A stretch of 19,996 nucleotides of DNA from an uncultured Terriglobus sp. (GCA_937871605.1 CALMRM010000079.1:557-20552); one strand, 5' to 3'; positions 13,314 to 19,996 are shown, counted from the first letter of the stretch. The notes: generated by a model from the letters alone, not told the origin. Numbers and translations are program-made.

Positions 13314-14882
13314 ATGCAGAAGAACATCAACACCCGCATTGCCTCCATCATCGCCATCCTCCTCGTCTTTCTGTATGGCATCTTTGGCATCCCGCACGGC
13401 GGCCTGAAGAAGACGCTGACCGACCGCATCCACCTGGGCCTTGACCTGCGCGGTGGCACGCACCTGGTGCTGCAGGTGAAGACAGCGGAGGCGGTGGCCT
13501 CCATCAGCGACACAGACATGCAGCGCCTGCAGGCCGCGGTAAGCAAGGCCGCGACCGCCGCGCGCGTGACCAAGCCTGACCCTGCGCAGCCCGTGCTGGT
13601 GATCTCCGGCGTGCCAGCCGCCAGCCGCGATGCGGTGCGCGCCGCGCTGGACGGCAATGACTTTACGAACTACGACGTGAGCAACACGAACGACGGCTTT
13701 AAGCTGAGCATGAAGCTGGCCGCGGTCAAGGACCTGCGCGAGCGCACGCTGGACACGTCCATCGAAACGATCCGCAGCCGCGTGGACTCGCTGGGTGTGG
13801 CGGAGCCGGTGATCCAGAAGTATGGCCTGGGTGAGGACCAGATTCTCGTCGAGCTGCCGGGCGTCAGCAACACCGACCAGGTGCATAACGTCATCCAGAG
13901 TACGGCGCGGCTTGAAATTCATGAGGTGCTGGGCGGACCCTACGCGACTGAGCAGGACGCACAGCTTGCACCACAGGCCGACAGCATTCTGGTGCAGGGC
14001 GGCAACCGGCCGGGCGAAAACTCGTTTTACTCGCTGAAGCGCATCGCCATCGTGCAGGGACCGGACTTTCGCGACGCACGGCCCGGGCAGGACCAGAGCG
14101 GCCGCCCCAGCGTGAACTTTAACCTGACCACCGCCGCGGGCGACCGGTTTTACGATTACACCAGCACCAACATCGGCAAAAGCATGGCCATCGTGCTCGA
14201 CAACCGGGTGAAGGAAGTGGCGACCATCAACGGTGCCATTCGCGACCAGGGTGAGATTGCCGGAGGCTTCGACAAACAGGCGGCGGGCGACCTCTCGCTC
14301 ATGCTGCGCACCGGCTCCTTGCCTGCCTCGCTCGTGTACCTGGAAGAGCATTCTGTCGGCCCATCTTTGGGTGCAACAAGCATTCGGCAGGGTGTAGTCG
14401 CATCGGTGGTAGGCATGCTTGCTGTGATGGCATTCATGCTCATCTACTACCGCGGCGCTGGTATCAACGCGGATTTGGCGCTCTTCCTGAATCTGGTCAT
14501 CCTGCTCGGCTTTATGGGCTTTACCGGTCAGACGCTCACGCTGCCGGGCATCGCGGGCGTCATCCTGACGATCGGTATGGGCGTCGACTCCAACGTGCTG
14601 ATTTTCGAGCGTATCCGCGAAGAGCTGCACATGGGCAAGCCTGCGAGTGCCGCCGTAGCCAACGGCTTCGATCATGCCTTCCGCACGCTGCTGGACACGC
14701 ACGTGACCACCATCGTGTCGGCCATCATCCTGTTCTTCGTGGGCACGGGGCCGGTGCGCGGCTTTGCCGTGACGCTCACCTTTGGGTTGCTCGCGAATCT
14801 GTTTACCGCGGTGTTCGTGTCGCGTGTGATCTTCGACAGTGTGCTGCAGCGCAAGACGCGCGGCGAGGCGCTGTCAATTTAA
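13314..14882 (+). CDS. secD: SecD, protein translocase subunit
   Basis: SecD uses the proton-motive force with SecF to pull exported proteins through SecYEG. The 522-residue product has TM1 at about 9-27, then the P1 region starting with IHLGLDLRGGTHLVLQV (about 39-55). The periplasmic domain contains VDSLGVAEPVIQKYG, DQILVELPGV and a GTGSLPASL-like block, and five C-terminal transmembrane helices follow. GVDSNVLIFERIREE (about 423-437) holds the conserved Asp425, equivalent to the proton-path Asp of SecD. I prefer the ATG at 13314 (MQKNINTR, AGAGAA at 13303-13308) to the ATG at 13287, whose GGAG lies only 2 nt away. At 522 residues it is shorter than E. coli SecD, as in many non-enterics. 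secF follows, but an inverted-repeat element lies between them. Confidence 0.96.
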   Translation: MQKNINTRIASIIAILLVFLYGIFGIPHGGLKKTLTDRIHLGLDLRGGTHLVLQVKTAEAVASISDTDMQRLQAAVSKAATAARVTKPDPAQPVLVISGVPAASRDAVRAALDGNDFTNYDVSNTNDGFKLSMKLAAVKDLRERTLDTSIETIRSRVDSLGVAEPVIQKYGLGEDQILVELPGVSNTDQVHNVIQSTARLEIHEVLGGPYATEQDAQLAPQADSILVQGGNRPGENSFYSLKRIAIVQGPDFRDARPGQDQSGRPSVNFNLTTAAGDRFYDYTSTNIGKSMAIVLDNRVKEVATINGAIRDQGEIAGGFDKQAAGDLSLMLRTGSLPASLVYLEEHSVGPSLGATSIRQGVVASVVGMLAVMAFMLIYYRGAGINADLALFLNLVILLGFMGFTGQTLTLPGIAGVILTIGMGVDSNVLIFERIREELHMGKPASAAVANGFDHAFRTLLDTHVTTIVSAIILFFVGTGPVRGFAVTLTFGLLANLFTAVFVSRVIFDSVLQRKTRGEALSI

Positions 14883-14910
14883 TGCCCGTCATACCGCTTT
14901 CCTTCCGTTT

Positions 14911-15090
14911 GTCATCCCGCAGCGCAGCGGAGGGATCTGCCTGTCAGCCGGGCAGACGCGAGATGTATCGGTGCGGCAAGCAGGTGAGGGTACTTGCGCG
15001 GGGCGTGAACGAACTAGCTTCATCCACACAGCCAGCCGTTGCGAACGAACTGGCACACATGCAGATCCCTTCGCTTTGCTACGGGATGAC
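14911..15090. repeat. 180-nt inverted-repeat element (copy 1), in the secD-secF gap
   Basis: Two 30-nt arms, 14911-14940 and 15061-15090, are inverted repeats with 26 of 30 positions paired. The left arm begins GTCATCCCGCAGCGCAGCGG. The arms enclose a 120-nt core. A second element of exactly the same total, arm and core lengths lies at 16105-16284. No transposase or coding frame of note lies inside. It behaves like a MITE- or REP-type mobile palindrome. It begins 29 nt after the secD stop and ends 22 nt before the secF start, so it would be transcribed between the two genes. Confidence 0.85.
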
Positions 15091-15112
15091 AACGAGGGGT
15101 TAGGTTAGAAAC

Positions 15113-16060
15113 GTGGAACTGTTCCGGAACATCAACATCGATTGGCTTAGTAAGAAGTGGTTCTTTCTCGGCTTCTCGCTCCTTTTCTCCGTCTCCGGCG
15201 TGCTCAGCATGCTGTTCTGGCACCACGTGCCGGTCGGCATCGACTTTAAGGGTGGCACGCAGGTGCGTGTGGCCTTTGACCAGGCACCCAACGAAGACGC
15301 GCTGCGCCGCGTGATGGACCAGGCCGGTGTGCGTGACGCCAGCTTTCAGCGGCTGGGCGGCGGCAACGGCGATGAGGAACTCATCACGCTTCCGCAAAGC
15401 AGCGACAGCCGCGCAGATACCGGTCGTCAGCAAGTACTGAGCGCCTTGCAGGCCAACTACCACGACAGCAGCTACAAGATTCAGGACGCCTACACCGTGG
15501 GCCCCACCGCGGGCCGCCAGCTGACGCGACAGGCAGGCTGGGCCGTGCTGTGGTCGCTGCTGGGTATGCTGGCATACCTGTGGTTCCGCTTTGAGTTGAT
15601 CTACGGCGTGGCGGCTGTGATCGCGGTGTTCCATGACACGCTGATCACCATCGGCTTCTTTTCGCTGACCAACCAGGAGATCACGCTGACGGTGATCGCG
15701 GCCATTCTTACGCTGGTGGGCTACAGCATGAACGACACCATCGTCGTCTTCGATCGCGTGCGCGAGAACCTGCAGCTGATGCGCCGCGCGACGCTGAGCG
15801 AGATCGTCAACAAGAGCATCAACCAGACGCTGTCGCGAACCGTGATCGCCTCCGGTCTGACGTTCCTCACGGTGCTGGCACTGTACCTGTTCGGTGGCGA
15901 GGTGTTGCACGGCTTCTCGTTCGCGCTGGTGGTGGGTATCCTGATCGGCACGTACTCGTCCATTGCCGTGGCCGCGCCCATGCTGGTGGCCTACCAGGAC
16001 TACCGCGCACGCAAGGGCAAGAGCACGCAGATGACTGCCGGGCGCAAGGTGACGGTATAG
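15113..16060 (+). CDS. secF: SecF, protein translocase subunit
   Basis: This 315-residue inner-membrane protein pairs with SecD. TM1 spans about 16-36. The GIDFKGGTQVRV motif (42-53) and the P1-like periplasmic domain follow, then five C-terminal helices. GYSMNDTIVVFDRVREN (203-219) contains the SecF signature with Asp208. The GTG start is preceded only by a distant GAGGGG (about 13 nt), so translation initiation looks weak. The 230-nt gap from secD is unusually long for this pair, and most of it is an inverted-repeat element. Confidence 0.96.
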   Translation: MELFRNINIDWLSKKWFFLGFSLLFSVSGVLSMLFWHHVPVGIDFKGGTQVRVAFDQAPNEDALRRVMDQAGVRDASFQRLGGGNGDEELITLPQSSDSRADTGRQQVLSALQANYHDSSYKIQDAYTVGPTAGRQLTRQAGWAVLWSLLGMLAYLWFRFELIYGVAAVIAVFHDTLITIGFFSLTNQEITLTVIAAILTLVGYSMNDTIVVFDRVRENLQLMRRATLSEIVNKSINQTLSRTVIASGLTFLTVLALYLFGGEVLHGFSFALVVGILIGTYSSIAVAAPMLVAYQDYRARKGKSTQMTAGRKVTV

Positions 16061-16104
16061 GCCAACGTATTGCGTCGTGCATGGGCAAAGGCCCACTTCG
16101 GCTT

Positions 16105-16284
16105 GTCATCCCGCAGCGCAGCGGAGGGATCTGCTTTTTCAGCTGCAACACGCAACAAGACCGCACTGTGACACAGCGGTTAGATGTTCGCACCTGCTCG
16201 AACGGCGTTGGGTTCATCCTCACAGTCCTGCTCTTGCGGCGGCCTAGCACACATGCAGATCCCTCCGCTGCGCTGCGGGATGAC
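16105..16284. repeat. 180-nt inverted-repeat element (copy 2), downstream of secF
   Basis: Arms 16105-16134 and 16255-16284 are perfect 30-nt inverted repeats (30 of 30 paired) around a 120-nt core. The left arm is identical to that of copy 1. The right inner junction GCACACATGCAGATCCC is shared with copy 1, and both cores carry TTCATCC(A/T)CACAG, so the cores are related but diverged. It starts 44 nt after the secF stop and could also act as a terminator. A short stem TGGGC/GCCCA (16082-16095) precedes it. The remainder of 16061-16407 holds the tandem repeat described next and no gene. Confidence 0.9.
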
Positions 16285-16348
16285 AGGCCTAGCTGCGGGA
16301 AGGCAAGCCTGGCTGCGGGATGACAAGCCTTGCGGGGGAGACAGGCCT
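16272..16348. repeat. Tandem array of a 20-nt unit growing out of the element's right arm
   Basis: Three 20-nt units, GCTGCGGGATGACAGGCCTA (16272-16291), GCTGCGGGAAGGCAAGCCTG (16292-16311) and GCTGCGGGATGACAAGCCTT (16312-16331), are followed by a degenerate 17-nt unit (16332-16348). The first unit overlaps the last 13 nt of the right arm of copy 2, so the array appears to have arisen by repeated slippage at the element's end. Confidence 0.75.
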
Positions 16349-16395
16349 GCTATAGGCAGATGTGCGTGAGTGAAGCGAACCTGGTGCTCCGGGCG

Positions 16396-16401
16396 TAAAC
16401 T
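16396..16401 (+). promoter_or_regulatory. Possible -10 of a leaderless transcript
   Basis: TAAACT ends 6 nt before the ATG at 16408, and there is no Shine-Dalgarno sequence in the 25 nt upstream. A TANNNT hexamer at this distance is the arrangement seen for leaderless mRNAs. No good -35 is visible. Confidence 0.3.
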
Positions 16402-16407
16402 TACGGC

Positions 16408-17028
16408 ATGGCCACTGCTGCGCACGCCCACACCCATGCGCCGAAGCCCACCTCGCATGAAGTCGTTGCGCTGCAGTGCGTCACGCTGGTGTGGATGGTG
16501 GTGGAGTGCAGTGTGGCGTTGACCGCGGCGTACCGCGCTCACAGTGTCTCGCTGCTGGCGTTTGGGTCTGACAGCTTCGTCGAGCTCATCTCTGCTGCTG
16601 TCGTTCTCCTGCAGTTTGTGCCGGGCGGGCACATCTCGCAGGCACGTGCCGCGCGGATGTGCGGAGTGCTGTTGTATGTGCTGGCCGGCGCGGTTTGCAT
16701 CATTGCAGTCGCCGGGCTGCTGGGCCACGCAGAGGCAGACACCAGTCGCCTGGGCATGGCCATTACCGCATGTGCGCTGCTGCTGATGCCGGTGCTGGCA
16801 CGGCGCAAGCGCAATGCCGCGGACCGGCTGGGCAACCGTGCGTTGCGGGCCGACGCGGTGCAGTCCGCCACCTGTGCCTATTTGGCCGCCATCACGTTGA
16901 CAGGTCAGTTGTTGCACACGGTACTGCACGTGCGCTGGCTCGACCCCCTGGCTGCGCTGCTGGCTGTGCCCATCCTGCTGGTGGAGGCGCGCCGCGCACA
17001 GCAGGGGCAGACCTGCAGCTGCTGCTGA
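16408..17028 (+). CDS. CDF/TMEM163-like divalent cation transporter
   Basis: The 206-residue inner-membrane protein has about six hydrophobic segments and two motifs of small cation-diffusion-facilitator-like proteins: FGSDSFVELISAA (52-64; Asp55, Glu59) and ALRADAVQSATCAYLA (145-160; Asp149). These acidic residues replace the usual HxxxD pairs and probably form the metal site. The N-terminus is His-rich (AHAHTHAPKPTSH, 5-17) and the C-terminus ends QTCSCC, both plausible metal-binding tails. Full CDF proteins add a cytoplasmic domain of about 100 residues, which is absent. It would move zinc or a similar ion out of the cytoplasm; the ion is not determined. A MerC-family gene follows after 69 nt. 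No ribosome site is seen, so initiation may be leaderless. Confidence 0.8.
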   Translation: MATAAHAHTHAPKPTSHEVVALQCVTLVWMVVECSVALTAAYRAHSVSLLAFGSDSFVELISAAVVLLQFVPGGHISQARAARMCGVLLYVLAGAVCIIAVAGLLGHAEADTSRLGMAITACALLLMPVLARRKRNAADRLGNRALRADAVQSATCAYLAAITLTGQLLHTVLHVRWLDPLAALLAVPILLVEARRAQQGQTCSCC

Positions 17029-17058
17029 TACGTTCTGCTGCTGCTGCGCAGTGATCCT

Positions 17059-17090
17059 TATTGCACTCGATAGCTAAGTCGCAATAGTCT
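17059..17090 (+). promoter_or_regulatory. Promoter-like region and imperfect palindrome upstream of the MerC gene
   Basis: TTGCAC (17061-17066) and TAGTCT (17085-17090) are 18 nt apart, and the latter ends 7 nt before the ATG. The spacer holds the palindrome TAGCTA (17071-17076), flanked by ATTGCACT and AGTCGCAAT as imperfect inverted arms, a MerR-like operator position. No Shine-Dalgarno sequence lies between the -10 and the start. Confidence 0.35.
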
Positions 17091-17097
17091 AAGACGC

Positions 17098-17538
17098 ATG
17101 ACAACCCTGGCACAGAGTTCCGTGGGATCGCGCCACCTGGCAGACCGGCTGGGTATCTGGGCCTCTGCGCTGTGCGTGGTGCACTGCCTGCTGACGCCGG
17201 TCGTGCTGTCGCTTTCGGCGGTTGCCGCCCACTTCCTGCCGGGTGAGGAGTCGACCCATCGCAGCCTGGCCGTGCTGGTCGCACTGTTTGGCACGGTGGC
17301 GCTCTTGCGCGGCTTTCGGGTGCATGGGCGCAGGCGCATCATCGCCATGATGGTGGGCGGGCTCTGCTGCATTGCGGGTGGGGCGTGGTTCGGCGACCGG
17401 CTGCCATCGCACGCGTGGGAGGTGGGCATCACCTTTGTGGGGAGTGCGCTGATGATTGGCGCGCACCGGCTGAACCACACGTTCTGCCGCCGGTGTGAGT
17501 GTGCGGCCGGCTGTCAGCCGCACGCCGCGGGCAGCTAG
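17098..17538 (+). CDS. MerC-family membrane protein
   Basis: The 146-residue protein has the MerC layout of four transmembrane helices and the N-terminal signature DRLGIWASALCVVHCLLTP (16-34) with Cys26, His29 and Cys30. MerC proteins move mercuric ion, and possibly other thiophilic metals, across the inner membrane. The C-terminus is Cys-rich (HTFCRRCECAAGC, Cys130, 133, 135, 139), fitting a metal-binding tail. No MerR, MerA or MerP gene is nearby, so mercury resistance cannot be assumed; chromosomal MerC homologues often have no known substrate. The ATG has no ribosome site, and a -10-like TAGTCT sits 7 nt upstream. Its stop overlaps the stop of the convergent GH127 gene by 4 nt. Confidence 0.85.
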   Translation: MTTLAQSSVGSRHLADRLGIWASALCVVHCLLTPVVLSLSAVAAHFLPGEESTHRSLAVLVALFGTVALLRGFRVHGRRRIIAMMVGGLCCIAGGAWFGDRLPSHAWEVGITFVGSALMIGAHRLNHTFCRRCECAAGCQPHAAGS

Positions 17539-19511
17539 GCCTCCAGCTGCGGAAACGCGGTGATGCGCAGCTTGGCCGCCGCATAGGGAATCAGGGTCAG
17601 TGTCTCCTCCCGCTCGCCACTCTGCTGTATGCCTGCGGGCACGGGTGCGGCCACGCCATCGGCAGAGCGCCAACCGTTCAGCAACTTTGCCGGAACCTCG
17701 ATCTGTACCGGCGCACCCTGTGCAACAAACGGCCGGGCGGGGATGGGGAGTTCCGTCACCTCCAGTGCAGGCGCGCTCGCCTCATCCACACGCAGGGCGT
17801 AGTTCCAGTTGCGCTGCGGAAACACCTGCCAGTCCGCGGTGGGCGGGCGGTCGCGCAGCTTGACCCATGTTTCGCCCGGCGAGTACGAGAACACCAGTGG
17901 GCCGCGGTGCACGGTCACACTGTTGTGAAAACCGCGCGTGACGCGTGGCCGCATCGGCAGGCGCAGCTCCACAGTGTCGCCCGCATGCCACGTCCGCTGG
18001 AGGCGGGCGAAGCTGCCGGAAACGCACGGCACATCGCTCGGTCTGTCATTGACCGTGAGAACAGCACCCGCCGCCCATGCCGGAATGCGTAGCAACAGCG
18101 GAAAGCTGGCGGCACGTGCAGGCTGCACGGTGACGCGCACCGTCTCGCGAAATGGGTACTCCGTGTCCACCAGCAGGCGCACCGGAATGCCGCCGTTCAG
18201 CGTCGTGTTGACCTCGCAGGGCGCATAGAGGGTTGCGGCCAGGCCGCCGTCAGCAGTACGCATCCATAGGTGCTCGGTCAGTTTGGGCCAGCCCTGGTGA
18301 AAGTTTGCGGTGCAGCAGCCGAAGTGCGGCTCCAGGCCGTACAGGTTGGACTCGACGCCGTTGGTCGTCCACGGCTTGGAGTTCAGGCTGCATTGGATTT
18401 GATTGGGCTGCTGGTCGTACTGGTGCGCCCACATGTCGTCGGTAAAGGTGCCGGGCAGTGCGTTGTAGGCGATGGTCTCGATGCGGTCGCCAATCCACGC
18501 ATCTCCGAACGTCGCCAGCGCAACCTCCAGCGAGTACATCGTCTCCACCACCGTGCACAGTTCGGTGCCGTGGCTAGGGTCCAGGCCGCCCAGGTGCTCG
18601 TCGCAGCTGAACATGCCGTTGGGCATGCCGTGGTAGGTATCCAGCATCGCAAGCTGGTGCGCAAAGTGGGTGCGTTCCGCCGGGTCACCGCTCAGGCGGT
18701 AGCGCACCGCCGCAACCTTTAGTGCCTGGCCATGGTTCACGCCGTGGGTTGAGAGCGCCTCTGCCTCTTCGCCGCTTGCGTCCTTGCGGCCCAGCACCGC
18801 GCGCGAGACCGGCTCCCTGGTCTTAAAGTCGGCGAACTGCGCCGTCCAGTCGTGCCCCTGCTGCTGCAGCAGCGTGGCCAGCTGCAGCAGGTGCGGGTCG
18901 CTGGTTTGCCCATGCAGCCACTCGACGACCAGCACCGCATCCTGCCAGCGGTACTTGCCCCACTCGCGCAGAGGACGCGAGGGCAGGGCAGCGAGCTGGT
19001 GGTGGTAGTAGCGCGTCAGCACCGGAATGACGCGCGGGTCCTGCGTGGCCCCGTGGTACTGCATCAGCACCTTGCACATGACCATGCGCGGCCACCAGTC
19101 GTTGTTGCTCGCCGGGCCAATCATGCCGTTTGCCTGCTGGTGGTCCAGCGTCCAGTTCACCCAACGCATGGCCTTGGCTTTCAGCAGGGGGTCGTCCAGC
19201 AGCCAGGCTAGTGGCAGCAGGCCGTCTAGGAAGTAGGGGCCGCGCTCCCAGCTTTCGCCGGTACCGCCCAGCCAACCGCTGTTTGGGCCAACATCGGGCC
19301 AGAACTCGTCCAGGTGGCCGCCCATGCCGTCTGCCTGCAGGCGTAACTGCTGTCGCAACCAACCCGTCGGCAGCACCTCACCCAGCGGCAGCGCGGCGAA
19401 CGCAGTGGTCGACCTCGACAGGGCTGCCTGTCCATGCAGGTTGGCGGACAGGGCGACACCGGCCATGGCACCCGCCCCGGACTGGCAGAAAACGCGGCGA
19501 TCGATGCGCAT
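17535..19511 (-). CDS. Glycoside hydrolase family 127-type enzyme, probable beta-L-arabinofuranosidase
   Basis: The 658-residue product has a twin-arginine-type N-terminus (MRIDRRVFCQSGAGAMAGVALS), then an (alpha/alpha)6 barrel from about 40 to 430 and beta-sandwich domains to the end. The cysteine-nucleophile zinc site of this family is visible: Glu317 and Cys319 in TELCTVVE, and Cys399-Cys400 in HFGCCTANFHQGW, matching as I recall Glu338/Cys340 and Cys417/Cys418 of Bifidobacterium HypBA1. Glu305 may be the remaining ligand. It would release L-arabinofuranose from plant or hydroxyproline-linked glycans outside the cytoplasm. The ATG at 19511 places the RR motif at the start; a TTG 24 nt upstream is an alternative. 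The related GH146 family shares these features, so the family number is provisional. Confidence 0.87.
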   Translation of the reverse strand: MRIDRRVFCQSGAGAMAGVALSANLHGQAALSRSTTAFAALPLGEVLPTGWLRQQLRLQADGMGGHLDEFWPDVGPNSGWLGGTGESWERGPYFLDGLLPLAWLLDDPLLKAKAMRWVNWTLDHQQANGMIGPASNNDWWPRMVMCKVLMQYHGATQDPRVIPVLTRYYHHQLAALPSRPLREWGKYRWQDAVLVVEWLHGQTSDPHLLQLATLLQQQGHDWTAQFADFKTREPVSRAVLGRKDASGEEAEALSTHGVNHGQALKVAAVRYRLSGDPAERTHFAHQLAMLDTYHGMPNGMFSCDEHLGGLDPSHGTELCTVVETMYSLEVALATFGDAWIGDRIETIAYNALPGTFTDDMWAHQYDQQPNQIQCSLNSKPWTTNGVESNLYGLEPHFGCCTANFHQGWPKLTEHLWMRTADGGLAATLYAPCEVNTTLNGGIPVRLLVDTEYPFRETVRVTVQPARAASFPLLLRIPAWAAGAVLTVNDRPSDVPCVSGSFARLQRTWHAGDTVELRLPMRPRVTRGFHNSVTVHRGPLVFSYSPGETWVKLRDRPPTADWQVFPQRNWNYALRVDEASAPALEVTELPIPARPFVAQGAPVQIEVPAKLLNGWRSADGVAAPVPAGIQQSGEREETLTLIPYAAAKLRITAFPQLEA

Positions 19512-19608
19512 AGAAACCCGCCACAACAGTACCAAACTTCAGCAAGCACCAGCTGTGGCAGCGTCGGTGCCGTGTCTCATCTCCGGTCACGGCAGCGCCG
19601 TGCTGCAG

Positions 19609-19638
19609 TTGCCAGTTCTTGCATGCCCGCTGTACTAT
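19609..19638 (+). promoter_or_regulatory. Candidate promoter of the tonB-like gene
   Basis: TTGCCA (19609-19614) and TACTAT (19633-19638) are 18 nt apart, about 140 nt upstream of the ATG at 19781. Both hexamers are reasonable sigma-70 matches. It faces away from the GH127 gene. Confidence 0.45.
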
Positions 19639-19680
19639 CGGCATCTCGCGTGATCTGCATCAGGTGCTTTTCGCAGACGT

Positions 19681-19718
19681 TTGCAGGAGCCGCGAAAGAT
19701 TCTTGCAGGTGCCGGGAA
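19681..19718 (+). repeat. Two 16-nt direct repeats in the tonB leader
   Basis: TTGCAGGAGCCGCGAA (19681-19696) and TTGCAGGTGCCGGGAA (19703-19718) match at 14 of 16 positions. Their starts are 22 nt apart, about two helical turns. They lie downstream of the candidate promoter and upstream of the tonB-like start. Confidence 0.5.
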
Positions 19719-19780
19719 CAAACAAAACAGGCCCGGTGTCTACCGTTTCAGCTTCACCTCTCGCAGAATTGGGGTCCACC

Positions 19781-19996
19781 ATGTTTGAAGATTCGCTGGT
19801 TGAGTCGTCGGGCAAGCTCAAGTCGAAGTCCAGCCGCTGGATGTGGGTCACGGCAGCCTTCAACCTGGCCATTGTCGCGGTCATGATTCTTATCCCCCTC
19901 CTGTATCCGGAGGCACTGCCCAAAACAATGATGACGTCCATGCTGACGGCACCGCCGCCACCACCGCCACCGCCACCGCCGCCACCGCCGGCTGTG
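19781..19996 (+). CDS. tonB: N-terminal part of a TonB-like energy transducer
   Basis: The 72 visible residues are a short cytoplasmic head rich in Lys and Ser (MFEDSLVESSGKLKSKSSR), a transmembrane anchor at about 24-43 (TAAFNLAIVAVMILIPLLYP), and then, from about 58, 13 consecutive prolines followed by Ala-Val. This is the start of a TonB family protein, which spans the periplasm and energises outer-membrane receptors such as the one at 5380. GGGG (19771-19774) precedes the ATG. The C-terminal domain and any ExbB/ExbD partners are beyond the window edge. The proline run would need elongation factor P for smooth translation. Confidence 0.75.
   Translation, partial: MFEDSLVESSGKLKSKSSRWMWVTAAFNLAIVAVMILIPLLYPEALPKTMMTSMLTAPPPPPPPPPPPPPAV

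Noticed and set aside
13194..14702. A 502-codon minus-strand open frame opposite secD
   Set aside because: Antisense shadow without ribosome site or domain; the same holds for 15020-16096 opposite secF.
15096..15113. TTAGGTTAG just before secF as a DtxR-type half-site
   Set aside because: Only one half-site is present with no inverted partner, and it overlaps the initiation region of a housekeeping gene.
16105..16284. Inverted-repeat element as an insertion sequence
   Set aside because: The 120-nt core is too short for a transposase and contains no meaningful frame; at most it is a non-autonomous element.
17098..17538. A mercury-resistance operon
   Set aside because: Only a MerC-like gene is present; no merR, merT, merP or merA lies in the flanking sequence.

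Overview
The window looks like a chromosomal segment from a high-GC soil bacterium of the phylum Acidobacteriota, class Terriglobia (Granulicella/Terriglobus/Edaphobacter-like). The basis is a ~1,085-residue Oar-like TonB-dependent receptor with an N-terminal carboxypeptidase-regulatory domain, secreted carbohydrate and amide hydrolases (GH127-type and DUF4965-type), an alginate-export-type porin, a PEP-CTERM protein, and dispersed palindromic repeats of a kind common in that group. The taxonomy is inferred from gene content, not from a marker gene.

Layout. 1-734: the C-terminal tail of an unidentified gene, a strong hairpin, and a PEP-CTERM exported protein. 987-3395: a tight three-gene operon (DUF3299 periplasmic protein, MacB/LolD-type ABC ATPase, FtsX-type permease) that resembles the zinc-regulated transporter operons of gammaproteobacteria. 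3396-4105: a non-coding, repeat-rich stretch. 4072-5022 (minus): a small exported DUF5666-like protein and a membrane-anchored monohaem cytochrome c. 5380-8637: the TonB-dependent receptor, followed by a strong terminator and a cluster of short palindromes. 8968-11055 (minus) and 11221-12711 (plus): a secreted glutaminase-A-like protein and a divergent outer-membrane porin. 12938-16060: yajC-secD-secF, the accessory module of the Sec translocase. 16408-17538: a CDF/TMEM163-like cation transporter and a MerC-family membrane protein, both without a visible Shine-Dalgarno sequence. 17535-19511 (minus): a Tat-exported GH127-type beta-L-arabinofuranosidase candidate. 19781-end: the start of a tonB-like energy-transducer gene, cut by the window edge.

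How the genes fit together. Many products act at the envelope: SecDF-YajC helps drive export; the TonB-like protein, the Oar-like receptor and the porin would serve uptake across the outer membrane; the GH127 and DUF4965 enzymes would degrade external plant or microbial polymers. Metal handling recurs (DUF3299/ABC, CDF, MerC).

Most unusual features. Two 180-nt inverted-repeat elements of identical length flank secF, one of them inside the secD-secF gap. A ~95-nt tandem duplication spans the 3' end of the DUF5666-like gene. A perfect 17-bp palindrome lies in the cytochrome/TonB-receptor divergent region. I found no CRISPR array, tRNA, rRNA, transposase or phage gene, and no clearly new multi-gene defence or biosynthetic system.
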